Below are positions 17,435 to 27,273 of a stretch of DNA of 64,000 nt, piece after piece; position 1 is the first letter of the stretch, and each line of letters starts with the position of its first letter. The position numbers and the translations under genes are program-made. A model generated the notes under the pieces. That model searched no databases and was not told the origin of the DNA. It saw only the letters and a program-made list of their open reading frames with translations. The DNA is from Vibrio variabilis (lineage in GTDB: Bacteria > Pseudomonadota > Gammaproteobacteria > Enterobacterales > Vibrionaceae): positions 1-64,000 of the forward strand of contig NZ_JYJK01000046.1 in NCBI RefSeq assembly GCF_003263785.1. Direction: 5' to 3'.

Positions 17435-19962
17435 TTACTGACATGGACCTAGATCTTTCCACACACCCCATTCACCTGATTTACTTGGCTCATCGCCTTG
17501 CGTCCACCACTTAGCAGAATACACGTGACCTTGGTACGTCACTTCTTGTCCACCAGTGTAAACAGCGGTTGAATCCCAAGGCGCAGCGCATGTTGCACCG
17601 ACAGTGTCGGCTTTGACCGTCACTGTTTGTGACTGACTTGATGTAAGAGAACCATCACTCACAACAACCGTTAACACATAGTCGGTATCAACATTAACAC
17701 TCGGAGCTGTGAAACTCACTTGTGCACCATTCGTTACTACAGCCAATCCAGCTGGCGCCTCCCAAACAAACGTCAGTGGATCATTCTCTTTGTCTGTCGA
17801 GCCTGATGCATCCAGTGTCACCACGTCATTAGCGTTCGCCATTGTTGGGCCAGCAATGGTCGCCACCGGTGCAGTGTTTACTGGTGTCGTGCTTTTCGGA
17901 TTAACCGTTAGCGTAACTGTGGCACTGTCTGTGGCACCTTCGTTATCAGTCACTGTCAGTGTAAAGCTGTATTGCTCGCTAGCCGTTACTTCTGCCACAT
18001 CCACGCTTAACTGAGCGGTATTCGCGCCAGTCACTGTAAGAGACTGACCCGCAGGTTGCGACCAAGCGTAACTGACAATCGAACCATCGCTATCACGAGA
18101 GCCGGAACCGTCTAACAGTGCAGTAGCAGGTCCTACTACCGTTTGATTACCACCAGCGTTTGCTGTTGGTGCACGATTCACTGGCGTGCCACCAGCAAGA
18201 CCTTCGTGCATCGCATTGAGGATATCGCCATTGTCTGCATCGATTTCCCACGAGAACAGACCTGCAAAACCATTTGCACGTACATACTGACCTTTAGCAA
18301 TCACAGATCTAGGGTCATCAAAAGTGACCAACTCCCCTGTCGTGCGGTTCCAAACATAAGGCGCTTCAGCAAGCTCGTCATAACCATATTCAAACCCATT
18401 AACGCCGGTATTGTTTGAACCAATCATGTACGTCTTCAGACCTTTATAGTCAATGACACCATCTTCCCACACGCCTTGTGTCGTCGAGCCTTTCAGCTTA
18501 CCTGTTGCGACACCTGTCATTGGATCGGTTGGGTCTGTCAAAGTCTCAGGAATGACCCCTTCCCAGCCGCGACCATACATGGCAGCACCGACAACCAGCT
18601 TGTTCGCTGGTACGCCTTTCGCTAGCAGCAACTGAATACCGTTGTCTGTCGTATAGGCTGGCCCTTTGTATGGTACGCCATCCGCATCAACACCATTACC
18701 ATCACACTGCCCAGGACGCATAAAGTTACCGCAATAAAGCGCCGCTTGGTGACCAGGTACATTGTTCCAACCGCCATAGAAGTCGTAAGTCATCGCGAAG
18801 ATGTAGTCCATATGTGGAACGGCATCAGCGTAGTTTACGTCTTCAATTTTGTCGTAGCCCACACCCACTGCCGATGTCAGTTCATAAGTACGTCCGGTTT
18901 CTGCTGACAATTCATCAAGCATCATACGCAGCTCTTGCATTAAGGCTGCGTAGCATCGCCATCACGCAATGGATCGCCAAGATCAGGCGCCGCACCTTGT
19001 CCACCAGGATATTCCCAGTCGATGTCCACGCCATCATAGAACTTCCACGTTTGCAGGAAGCGCTTCACCGATGCGACGAAAACGTCACGATTGGCTTTGT
19101 CAGTAAAGCTGTAGAAGGGGTCAGAAAGCGTCCAGCCACCGATAGAAGGAAGAATTTTTAGATCTGGGTTGCGCTGTTTAAGCGCCATCATCATGGCATA
19201 GTTACCCTTAATAGGAGAGCTGTACTCATGCCCCGCTTGTGGGAAACTTTTTTGGTATGCAGCCCAAGGGTCATGAATCACGACTTCGTAATCAGGCATT
19301 CCCTGACAAGCCGTTTTTAGTGCATTAAAGCTATTGCCGCCCACAGATTTCACCGATTCGTTTGGTCCACAAATTGGAATGAAGCCATAAATGATGTGCG
19401 TGAGATTATCGACAGGGATATTGTCGACCGTGAACTTACGTCCATAGATGCCCCACTCTACAAAGTAAGTTCCAACTACGGTATTTGGATCGGTATTGAA
19501 CGTTTTATTGTTCGGGTCGACATTCATTGTCAGCGGCGGTAGATGTGCGCCGTCGGTATCGGCGACAATCAGCTCAGCAGGGGCACTGCGCGTACAACCT
19601 GTTGCATCACAGGCTTCAACTTCGACTTGATATCGACCACCTTGTGCATAAGTAAACTGCGCCAGTGTTTGACTGCCTGAGATTGGTCCCGTGGCCACTT
19701 TCACGCCGTCGAAATAAATATTGTAGGTATCGCCAGTTGTTCCACTCCATTGGTTGAACTGGATGCTAATGTCTGCGGCATCTTTGTACTGCACCATCTG
19801 GTTGTAACCAGAGGTGGTTTCCATCGCGAGTTGGATTTTAGAAAACTGAAGGTTGTTTGAGCCATAGACGTCGATAGACGGCGTTGCTGGAGCAGCAACT
19901 GCGCCTTGACTTACTGCCAACGCAACAGCAGATAAGCCTAATAATAATTTTTTCATTGTCAT
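17435..19962 (-). CDS. chiA: Secreted GH18 chitinase ChiA (frameshifted)
   Basis: An endochitinase of the Vibrio ChiA type that degrades extracellular chitin. Two frames join near 18951; one added base gives 842 aa, the normal size. In order: signal peptide (cleavage near AVA/APATP), ChiA N-terminal Ig-like domain (PSIDVYGSNNLQFSKIQLAM), GH18 barrel with catalytic DGVDIDWEYPGG near residues 310-325 and AMTYDFYGGW, two PKD domains (NRAPTANAGG..., NTAPVATIAG...), and a C-terminal CBM5/12 chitin-binding domain (CAAPWDSTAVYTGGQEVTYQ, WWTQGDEP). The break lies inside the catalytic domain, so as written the protein would be inactive. The start ATG at 19962 has AGGA at good spacing. An inverted repeat sits upstream at 19996-20018. 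Confidence 0.93.
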
Positions 19963-19995
19963 TCTCTTTCCTTGAAAGACGAAAAGTATCTCTGC

Positions 19996-20018
19996 TCACA
20001 CACGTTAACAAAGTGTGA
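19996..20018. promoter_or_regulatory. Inverted repeat upstream of chiA
   Basis: TCACAC-N11-GTGTGA is a perfect 6-bp inverted repeat beginning 34 bp before the chiA start. It could be an operator for an unknown regulator. It does not fit CRP spacing. The rest of the 19963-20324 gap is AT-rich and shows no gene. Confidence 0.35.
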
Positions 20019-20324
20019 ACATCGGTATTTATTAATAGGCTGATGCGTTTATTTTTTGCGCAAAAATAAAATTCACTTCGAGTCACCACTCAAAATTAAC
20101 TCTCTCGTCTCACGAAGTTTCATTCAGTACTCAATCCTGTACCCAGAATTTTCCTCTCAATTAGATCATCACATAAGTGATTAACACTAAAGAGATTCAA
20201 CCCAGACATCCAAGAAGAGAAACATATTCATCCGAGAAATGAAAGTTACTCTGAGACACAAATAATATGTTGTTATTCGTTAACACTGGAAAAATCGCTG
20301 CGCTTATATGACAATGACATCCTT

Positions 20325-20412
20325 ATTAGTCGGGGGGCATTTTTGCTGAGATCACCATATGGTGAGACCCGTTGAACCTGATTCAGTTAGTACTGGCGTA
20401 GGGAACTATAGA
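20325..20412 (+). promoter_or_regulatory. TPP riboswitch (THI element)
   Basis: Conserved TPP-sensing blocks are seen in order: TCGGGGGGC, GCTGAGATCACC, GGTGAGACCCGTTGAACCTGAT and AGTTAGTACTGGCGTAGGGAA. It lies about 70 nt before thiD and should repress the thiD-thiZXY-tenA operon when thiamin pyrophosphate is abundant. Confidence 0.96.
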
Positions 20413-20479
20413 AAGCAAAGATGCTGTAATCAGCGTCTTTCACATCGCTATGGATCTCTTTCGCAAGTAAGGAGCATTT

Positions 20480-21307
20480 ATGGCGACAACATCTCAAAAC
20501 ACTCCCATTGTCTTAACCATCGCAGGTTCCGATTCTGGCGGCGGCGCAGGCATTCAAGCAGACATCAAAGCTATTTCAGCGACGGGCGCTTACGCTTGTT
20601 CTGTTATTACCGCACTGACGGCGCAAAATACACAAGGCGTGACTGGAATTTTGGGTATCGACCCTGAATTCGTAAAAGCACAGCTTGACGCCGTATTCAC
20701 CGATCTCAATGTTGTCGCAGTCAAAATCGGCATGCTTGCTGATGCAAAAATCATCGGCGTTGTGGCAGAAAAACTTCGCGAGTACCAGCCAAAGTATGTG
20801 GTTTTAGACCCAGTGATGGTTGCCACCAGCGGCGATTTGCTACTCGAAAACTCGGCCATTGATGCACTAAAGTCGGAACTGCTGCCGCTAGCGACGGTTA
20901 TCACACCCAACCTTCCAGAGGGTGCTGCTCTATTAGGTACCGACGTCCCACAATCTCAGCAACAAATGGAAGCGTTGATAGATTCCTTGCGTAGCCTAGA
21001 GACACCGGCCATTTTGCTTAAAGGTGGGCATTTAGAATCGGAGCAAAACAGCAACGATCTACTTATCACAGCGGTGGATGTGGAGCATTTCGAGACCAAG
21101 CGAATTGCTACTAAAAATACCCACGGCACTGGTTGTACATTAAGCTCGGCTATCGCGTCTTTCCTTGCTCAAGGTCATGGGCTGAGCGAAGCCGTTAAGC
21201 ATGGTAAGGCCTATATTACGCAGGCGATCGCGCACGCCGATGAACTCGATATTGGGAAAGGTCACGGCCCGGTGCACCACTTTTACGCGCTCAATAAAGA
21301 CGCTTAA
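20480..21307 (+). CDS. thiD: Hydroxymethylpyrimidine/phosphomethylpyrimidine kinase
   Basis: A 275-aa kinase that phosphorylates HMP and HMP-P to HMP-PP, the pyrimidine half of thiamin. It shows the PfkB/ThiD-fold markers GSDSGGGAGIQADIKA near residues 14-29, DPVMVATSGDLLL near 114-126, and the ATP/anion-hole motif NTHGTGCTLSSAIASF near 211-226. GGAG lies just upstream of the ATG. It is first in the TPP-riboswitch operon, so it will capture the HMP produced or imported by the downstream genes. Confidence 0.97.
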   Translation: MATTSQNTPIVLTIAGSDSGGGAGIQADIKAISATGAYACSVITALTAQNTQGVTGILGIDPEFVKAQLDAVFTDLNVVAVKIGMLADAKIIGVVAEKLREYQPKYVVLDPVMVATSGDLLLENSAIDALKSELLPLATVITPNLPEGAALLGTDVPQSQQQMEALIDSLRSLETPAILLKGGHLESEQNSNDLLITAVDVEHFETKRIATKNTHGTGCTLSSAIASFLAQGHGLSEAVKHGKAYITQAIAHADELDIGKGHGPVHHFYALNKDA

Positions 21308-21311
21308 TGCG

Positions 21312-22091
21312 ATGACACCTATTCGCATACAAGGCGCGACCCTAACTTATCTAGGAGATAAGGCGCCAATATTTTCTGAACTCAACGTAGAGTTTAATGC
21401 CGCTACTTGGACCGCAATACTTGGCCCAAGTGGCTGCGGAAAATCAACGCTACTGCGCTATTTAGCAGGGCTACTTAGCGTCAAAGTCGACTTTCGTGCT
21501 GCAGAGTTTACACCCGCTCTAAGCGAACTTTCCGGGCAAGTCGCCTATATGGCGCAGCAAGATCTCCTGCTGCCTTGGCTCAGCGTTATCGACAATGTGT
21601 GCCTCGCTTCTAGGCTCAATGGTAACAAGGTCGATGACCCCACTCGCCAAAAAGCGCTTTCACTGCTTGAGCAAGTGGGTTTAGTCGAGAGGGCTGCGGC
21701 AAAGCCTGCGGAGCTGTCCGGCGGTCAGCGCCAACGCGTTGCACTTGCTCGCACATTAATGCAAGACAAACCCGTGGTATTGATGGATGAGCCATTCTCT
21801 GCTCTTGATGCAGTCACACGTCATAAGTTGCAGGCGCTTGCTGCAGCTTTACTCAAAGACAAAACCGTATTGCTTATTACCCACGATCCTCAAGAAGCGC
21901 TGCGATTGGGAGAACAGATCTTGGTAATGAACGGCACGCCAGCCAGGCTGCATAGCATAGCGCCTCCCAAGCAAGCAATCCCTCGCAGTATCGACGGTGA
22001 GTTTGCTGAAATTCAGCAATCCATTCTCGAGCATTTAGCGCGAGTACCGACCGATAACACGCCTGGAGGCTCACATGACGCCACTCGCTGA
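21312..22091 (+). CDS. thiZ: ABC transporter ATPase for HMP-precursor uptake (ThiZ)
   Basis: A 259-aa ABC ATPase of the nitrate/sulfonate/taurine-type cluster. Walker A GPSGCGKST is near residues 38-46, the Q-loop MAQQDLLLPW near 81-90, the signature LSGGQRQRVALARTL near 134-148 and Walker B VVLMDEPFSALD near 155-166. I use the ATG at 21312, four bases after the thiD stop; the longer upstream frame only overlaps thiD. It would energise import of a pyrimidine precursor through ThiX, with ThiY as binding protein. Confidence 0.93.
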   Translation: MTPIRIQGATLTYLGDKAPIFSELNVEFNAATWTAILGPSGCGKSTLLRYLAGLLSVKVDFRAAEFTPALSELSGQVAYMAQQDLLLPWLSVIDNVCLASRLNGNKVDDPTRQKALSLLEQVGLVERAAAKPAELSGGQRQRVALARTLMQDKPVVLMDEPFSALDAVTRHKLQALAAALLKDKTVLLITHDPQEALRLGEQILVMNGTPARLHSIAPPKQAIPRSIDGEFAEIQQSILEHLARVPTDNTPGGSHDATR

Positions 22092-22871
22092 TATCGCGAC
22101 TCGAAGTCACAAGCAAGCTTCGAAGCAGGGGTTGAGTGCCATGATGCGAGTACTCATCAGCTTGGTGATCATATTGGCACTCTGGAAAGGTATTGTTGTT
22201 ATTTTCGAGATGCCCAGCTTCATCCTACCCGCTCCAGAGGCTGTGTTTATCAAGCTTGTAGAGCGTCATGATGTCTTACTCAAACATACTTGGGTCACCA
22301 GTCAGGAGATTTTACTCGGGCTGCTACTCGGACTTTCTATGGGTCTGTTCTTTGCCTTGCAAATGCTGCTGTTTCAGCCGGTAAAACGTTGGCTACTACC
22401 GATACTCATTACCAGCCAAGCCATCCCAGTATTCGCGCTCGCGCCAATTTTAATGCTTTGGTTTGGTTATGGGATAGCCTCTAAGGTGGTTATGGCAGCG
22501 CTGATCATCTTCTTTCCGGTCACCACTTGCTGCTACGACGGGTTACGAAATACGCCGACTGGTTATCTAGATCTTTCGCAAACGATGGGCGCAAGCCGCT
22601 GGCGTCAGCTTTGGCATATCCGCTCCCTGCTTCTTTACCCGTGCTTGCCTCAGGCATTCGCGTCGCTGTTGTAGTTGCTCCCATTGGCGCAGTCGCTGGT
22701 GAGTGGGTAGGTTCTAGCGAAGGGCTCGGCTATCTCATGCTCCAAACCAATGCTCGCATGCTCATTGATGAAATGTTTGCTGCGCTGTTTATTTTGGCGG
22801 CGGTGTCCGTCTCTCTTTACTTCATTACCGACTGGGCGCTAAAGCGTCTGATCCCTTGGGAAAATAACTAA
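22075..22871 (+). CDS. thiX: ABC transporter permease for HMP-precursor uptake (ThiX; frameshifted)
   Basis: An inner-membrane permease of the SsuC/TauC-type family. Hydrophobic helices lie at about residues 25-47, 78-100, 108-130 and beyond. The frame breaks near 22620; one added base gives 265 aa and restores LPASLPVLASGIRVAVVVAPIGAVAGEW, which contains the conserved permease-ATPase contact loop just before it (TMGASRWRQLWHIR). It overlaps thiZ by 17 bp, so translation is coupled. Function is inferred from the thi operon and its riboswitch. Confidence 0.88.
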
Positions 22872-22888
22872 AGTCAAAAGGAAAACAC

Positions 22889-23836
22889 ATGACATTCACC
22901 TCTAAGAAAGCTGTGGCTGCACTGCTCACTGCCATGACCACATTCGCGGCCAACGCAGCAGATAAGTCTATCACGTTGATGCTTGACTGGTTCGTCAACC
23001 CAAACCATGGTCCGATTGTGATTGCCAAAGAGCGCGGCTATTTTGAGGAACAAGGCCTTGAAGTCAACATCCAAGAACCCGCCGACCCGAGCACACCAGC
23101 CAAACTCGTTGCTGCTGGCAAAGTGGATATGGCGGTGTCTTACCAGACCAGTCTCACCATTGATGTGGCTGCCGGACTGCCACTAATTCGTAGCGCCACG
23201 CTTATCGCTACCCCGCTCAATACTATGATGGTGTTGGACAATGGCAAGATTAACTCTCTCGGCGATCTCAAAGGCAAAAAAATAGGTATCGCTATCGCTG
23301 GCAATGAGGAAGCGACCATTGGCACTATGCTAAAAACGGAGGGTGTTGAGTACAAAGATGTTCAGATCATCAATGTAGGTTGGGCGCTGTCATCGTCATT
23401 GGCATCTGGCAAGGTGGATGCGATTTGGGGCGGTCTACGAAACTTCGAAACTAACCAACTAGAGCTGGAAGGCTTCAAACCAAAAGCGTTTTTCCCTGAA
23501 GAACATGGCGTGCCAACCTATGAAGAGTTGGTGTTTGTGGCGAATGCAAACAGCTATGACAAAGAGGCGATTGCCAAGTTTAACCGCGCGATTGAAAAAG
23601 CGACAACTTACATCGTCAATCACCCTCAAGCGTCTTGGAAGGAATTTGTTGCTTACGCACCAGACACACTGAACAACGAACTGAACAAACGAGCATGGCG
23701 CGACACCCTCACTCGATTTGCACTTCGTCCATCGGCTGTTGATGCCGCCAAATACGATGCGTTCACCGAGTTTATGTACCAACACAAGATCATCTCTAAC
23801 AAGCCGACTGCCCAAACAATGGTGCCGGTACTTTAG
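22889..23836 (+). CDS. thiY: Thiamin-pyrimidine precursor-binding protein (ThiY, NMT1/THI5-like)
   Basis: A 315-aa periplasmic solute-binding protein of the NMT1/THI5 superfamily. A Sec signal peptide ends near ANAA (residue 24). The mature part opens with the family motif LMLDWFVNPNHGPIVIAKERGYF. Characterised ThiY homologues bind formylaminopyrimidine, a breakdown product of thiamin, so salvage of that compound is the likely role. It follows thiX in the TPP-controlled operon and precedes tenA, which acts on the imported aminopyrimidine. Confidence 0.93.
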   Translation: MTFTSKKAVAALLTAMTTFAANAADKSITLMLDWFVNPNHGPIVIAKERGYFEEQGLEVNIQEPADPSTPAKLVAAGKVDMAVSYQTSLTIDVAAGLPLIRSATLIATPLNTMMVLDNGKINSLGDLKGKKIGIAIAGNEEATIGTMLKTEGVEYKDVQIINVGWALSSSLASGKVDAIWGGLRNFETNQLELEGFKPKAFFPEEHGVPTYEELVFVANANSYDKEAIAKFNRAIEKATTYIVNHPQASWKEFVAYAPDTLNNELNKRAWRDTLTRFALRPSAVDAAKYDAFTEFMYQHKIISNKPTAQTMVPVL

Positions 23837-23844
23837 GAGCAACT

Positions 23845-24507
23845 ATGAACCACCAAGATCTTATCAATGCTTGCCGTGCAGAATGGCAAGGCTACACCGA
23901 GCATGAATTTGTACAGCAGCTCGCTAAAGGTCAACTTGAGCAGAAAGCCTACTTGCACTACCTCAAGCAAGACTTTCTATTTCTCAAGCAGTATGCAAGA
24001 GCCTATGCGCTGGCTATCTATAAAGCGAAAACGCTGACGCAAATGCGAGAAGCTGTACCGAGCGTGGCGGCACTTCTTGAGTCTGAAATTGGTCATCACG
24101 TCGCCTATTGCAGTCAATGGGGCATCACCGAAGCCGATATGGAAGCGGAAACGGAAGACTTTGGTACCGTGGCTTATACACGCTATGTGCTCGATGCCGG
24201 CATGACAGGTGAGCTTGTCGATCTTTACGCGGCACTCGCCCCTTGTGCGATTGGCTACGCTGTTATCGGTAAAGCGTTGATTGAGTCGCCAACAACGGTA
24301 TTGGAAGGCAACCCCTATCGCAGTTGGATTGAGCTTTATGCGGGTGAAGATTTTCAATCCGGGGTTCAGGTGAGTATTCAACGTTTAGACAAACTACTCA
24401 AAGAGATTGAGCTCGATAGCCAAAGAGGCCAAGAACTCATACAAGTGTTTAAAACGGCCACAAGAATGGAAATTGCCTTTTGGCAGCAAGGTCTTGATAC
24501 AAAATAA
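23845..24507 (+). CDS. tenA: Aminopyrimidine aminohydrolase / thiaminase II (TenA)
   Basis: A 220-aa all-helical TenA enzyme that hydrolyses aminomethylpyrimidine to HMP. The catalytic Cys lies in LAPCAIGYAVIG near residue 132. The N-terminal HEFVQQLAKGQL and YLKQDFLFLKQYARAYALAIYKA motifs are typical, as is the C-terminal ATRMEIAFWQQGL with the conserved Glu and Trp. It is last in the operon, 8 bp after thiY. Together thiY, tenA and thiD form a pyrimidine salvage route. Confidence 0.96.
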   Translation: MNHQDLINACRAEWQGYTEHEFVQQLAKGQLEQKAYLHYLKQDFLFLKQYARAYALAIYKAKTLTQMREAVPSVAALLESEIGHHVAYCSQWGITEADMEAETEDFGTVAYTRYVLDAGMTGELVDLYAALAPCAIGYAVIGKALIESPTTVLEGNPYRSWIELYAGEDFQSGVQVSIQRLDKLLKEIELDSQRGQELIQVFKTATRMEIAFWQQGLDTK

Positions 24508-24512
24508 ACCCT

Positions 24513-24541
24513 CAATGCCGACCCTATGGTCGGCATTTTTT
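24513..24541 (+). terminator. Rho-independent terminator of the thi operon
   Basis: The stem AATGCCGACC/GGTCGGCATT with a TAT-type loop is followed by a T-run, directly after the tenA stop. Confidence 0.88.
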
Positions 24542-24680
24542 CATCTCCCTACCGGTCACTTAACAAACAAAAATCACATCCACAAGCCCCACTTCGGATT
24601 TTGTGCCCAAAGTCACGCGTTAACACAATATTTACAACCAAGATTAACATTAGCAACAAAGTTGGTTAGGATGTCGTCTC

Positions 24681-24816
24681 GTGTTTGTAAGGTTCAAACA
24701 CTTCGCGCTTACCTTTGTCATGCTTTTCGTGCAAGCAAGGACGATTGATAAAGGATGAGCATCAACAAATGATGTCGAACAATCAGACCATGAGTCGCTG
24801 AGCTTCGACCTCATCC
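24681..24816 (+). other. Candidate structured leader RNA of the AGCS symporter gene
   Basis: Between tenA and the symporter there are 330 bp without a gene. Positions 24753-24816 can fold into a three-way junction: P1 GGATGAG/CTCATCC (24753-24759 with 24810-24816), P2 CATCA/TGATG with an ACAAA loop (24760-24774), and P3 TCGAA/TTCGA (24775-24779 with 24804-24808), which encloses a TCAG/CTGA stem. A separate hairpin GTGTTTG/CAAACAC lies at 24681-24701. The fold ends 22 nt before the start codon. No match to the glycine riboswitch is seen. A cis-regulatory role is inferred. Confidence 0.5.
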
Positions 24817-24837
24817 CAAGCTTTACAGGGAAGAACT

Positions 24838-26383
24838 ATGCAGTCTTTAGTTGATTTTTTAAATGGGATTATCTGGAGTCCCGCTCTTATTTATTTATGT
24901 CTTGGTGCTGGCCTTTTCTACTCCATTCTTACTCGATTTGTACAAGTCCGTCATTTCTTCGAAATGTGGCGCCTACTACTATCAGGTAAGAGCTCAGAGA
25001 AAGGGATCTCATCGTTCCAAGCACTGGCCGTTTCGCTGTCTGGACGCGTCGGTACAGGTAACATCGCAGGTGTGGCTGCGGCGATCGGTTTTGGTGGTCC
25101 TGGTGCGGTTTTCTGGATGTGGATGGTGGCCTTCTTTGGTGCTGCAACAGCCTACATCGAATCAACACTCGCGCAGATCTATAAAGAGGAAGATCGTGGC
25201 GAGTTCCGTGGTGGTCCGGCTTACTACATTGAAAAAGCCATGGGTCAAAAGTGGTACGCGTGGATCTTCGCAATTGCGACTATCTTTGCATGCGGTGTGC
25301 TTCTTCCAGGCGTTCAATCGAACAGTATTGGTAACGCCGTGGAAACGGCCTTTGGCACAGGCGCAATGATTGAAACAGCGATCGGTACCATCAGTTTTGC
25401 CAAAATTTTCACTGGCGCTGTCATCTCTATCATTCTTGCTTCATCATCTTCGGTGGCGTAAAACGTATCGCGCATTTCACCCAAATCGTTGTTCCTTTCA
25501 TGGCGCTGGCTTACATAATCATTGCATTTGTGATCATTCTTCTAAACATCGGTGAAGTGCCACGTATCGTGGGTATGATCATCGGCGATGCTTTCACGCC
25601 AATGGCTGGCTTTGGTGCTGCAATTGGTTGGGGGTTAAGCGCGGCGTATACTCTAACGAAGCGGGGCAAGGTACCGGTCCTCACGCAGCGGCAGCAGCAA
25701 ACGTTGATCACCCTGCGCAGCAAGGTCTGGTTCAGTCTTTCTCTATCTACATCGATACCCTGCTGGTTTGTTCTGCAACGGCATTTATGATTCTAATCAC
25801 TGGCGCGTACAACGTACACGGTCCTGAAAGCACATTCTTGGTTCAAAACCTTGCTGAAACCATTGGTGCTAACGGCCCTGCGTTCACTCAGCTAGCGATT
25901 GAAAGTACTATGCCTGGCGTTGGTAAGCTGTTCATTGCGTTCGCGTTGTTCTTCTTCGCCTTTACCACTATCTTGGCGTACTACTACATTGCAGAAACCA
26001 ATATTGCTTACATTCGTCGTACCTTTAAGTTAAACGGCCTGATGTTCTTATTGAAGCTGGTTCTGATCACCTCGGTATTCTACGGCACGGTGAAAGCTGC
26101 GAACCTAGCTTGGGCGATGGGTGATGTCGGTGTAGGTCTCATGGCGTGGCTAAACATTGTCGGCATCTTGATTATCTTCTTCATCGCGAAACCAGCTATC
26201 GTGGCACTTAAAGACTACGAGAAGCAGCAAAAACAAGGGGTTGAAGAGTATACGTTTAACCCAGTTGCACTTGGTATCAAAAACGCAGATTACTGGGAAG
26301 GTCGATACGAGCGTAAAACAGGTAAAAAGCCTGAAGCGGCTCAAGAAACGGATTCTGCGTCGACTCAGACACAGACATCATAA
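24838..26383 (+). CDS. Sodium:alanine (glycine) symporter, AGCS family (two frameshifts)
   Basis: An inner-membrane Na+-coupled alanine/glycine transporter. Three reading frames must be joined, with one base missing near 25441 and one near 25632. Restoring both gives a 515-aa protein, normal for AGCS. Visible signatures are SLSGRVGTGNIAGVAAAIGFGGPGAVFWMWMVAF near residues 67-100, FRGGPAYYIEKAMG, and after the second break VKRGVYSNEAGQGTGPHAAAAA, the family pattern. The breaks fall at TTTC-type and G-run positions and look like base-calling losses. A structured leader precedes it. The substrate is inferred from the family. Confidence 0.88.
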
Positions 26384-26407
26384 TTAGAGTTAGTGATCGC
26401 ATAAAGA

Positions 26408-26436
26408 AAAAGGGGTAGCTTAGCTACCCCTTTTGT
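26408..26436 (+). terminator. Bidirectional terminator between the AGCS symporter and satP
   Basis: The 13-bp stem AAAAGGGGTAGCT/AGCTACCCCTTTT (26408-26434) has A-rich sequence before and T after, so it can serve both convergent genes. Confidence 0.85.
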
Positions 26437-26468
26437 CATTCACTGTTCCCGAATGAATGAAACTTAAA

Positions 26469-27068
26469 TTATGCTGCCACTTCGTGTGCAGAAGCTACTG
26501 GCGCTTTTTTCTCACCGATAGGCAAAATAGTGCGGCCGTACTCATTGTTCAGTACTTGAGCCATAGCGAAGTAAATCGCACTCGCGCCACAGAAAATGCC
26601 TTCAAAGCCTGCGATGGTACCAATCAATTCACTACCGAAGAAATCACGCGCTGCTAGCAAGAAGAATAGGATAGTTAGTGAACCAAACACTACTTGCTTA
26701 GCCACTGGGTAGCAAAGTGAACCAATAAACATGAAACCCGTAAACACGCCCCAAAGCAGTAGGTACCAACCCATGAACTTCGCAGGGCTTGCTGGAAGAC
26801 CCATGTAAGGCATCACAATAATACCTACAAGCGTCAACCAGAATAGACCGTACGATGTGAACGCAGTGGTGCCGAAAGTGTCGCCACGTTTAAAGCACAT
26901 CATGCCAACAAACACTTGGCTTAGACCGCCATAGAAAATACCCATCGCCAGGATCATCGAGTCAATTGGGAAGAAACCTGCATTGTGGATGTTAAGTAGG
27001 ATGGTGGTCATACCAAAACCCATTAGGCCAAGCGGCGCTGGGTTCGCGAGTTTGTTAGACATTGTCAA
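26469..27068 (-). CDS. satP: Acetate uptake transporter (GPR1/FUN34/YaaH family)
   Basis: A 199-aa inner-membrane protein with six predicted helices. It carries the family signature NPAPLGLMGFGMTT at residues 8-21. E. coli SatP (YaaH) carries acetate and succinate with protons, and this is the likely role. A hydrophilic tail EKKAPVASAHEVAA ends the protein. It is a single gene, convergent with the AGCS symporter. Confidence 0.93.
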   Translation of the reverse strand: MTMSNKLANPAPLGLMGFGMTTILLNIHNAGFFPIDSMILAMGIFYGGLSQVFVGMMCFKRGDTFGTTAFTSYGLFWLTLVGIIVMPYMGLPASPAKFMGWYLLLWGVFTGFMFIGSLCYPVAKQVVFGSLTILFFLLAARDFFGSELIGTIAGFEGIFCGASAIYFAMAQVLNNEYGRTILPIGEKKAPVASAHEVAA

Positions 27069-27204
27069 AGAGCCCTAAATTCAAAATTAGTGGTAAAAGT
27101 TACAGAAAAATTTTAATCCAAAATATGAATGTTGAGCAGATCTATTATTTGCAATCTAAGTTTTACAGATTGCATATCTAATATAAGAAGTTTCTGATAG
27201 GCAT

Positions 27205-27231
27205 AAAAAAAGCCGACGTAATGTCGGCTTT
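27205..27231 (-). terminator. Rho-independent terminator of guaA
   Basis: The stem AAAGCCGAC/GTCGGCTTT (27209-27231) is followed on the minus strand by a T-run, about 43 bp after the guaA stop. Confidence 0.87.
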
Positions 27232-27273
27232 GTACTGTCAGTCATTGTCTTAATTGACGCAGTCTATCGAGGA

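Noticed and set aside
24541-24837. Glycine riboswitch before the AGCS gene
   Set aside because: I looked for the conserved gcvT-motif blocks and did not find them, although the region is structured.
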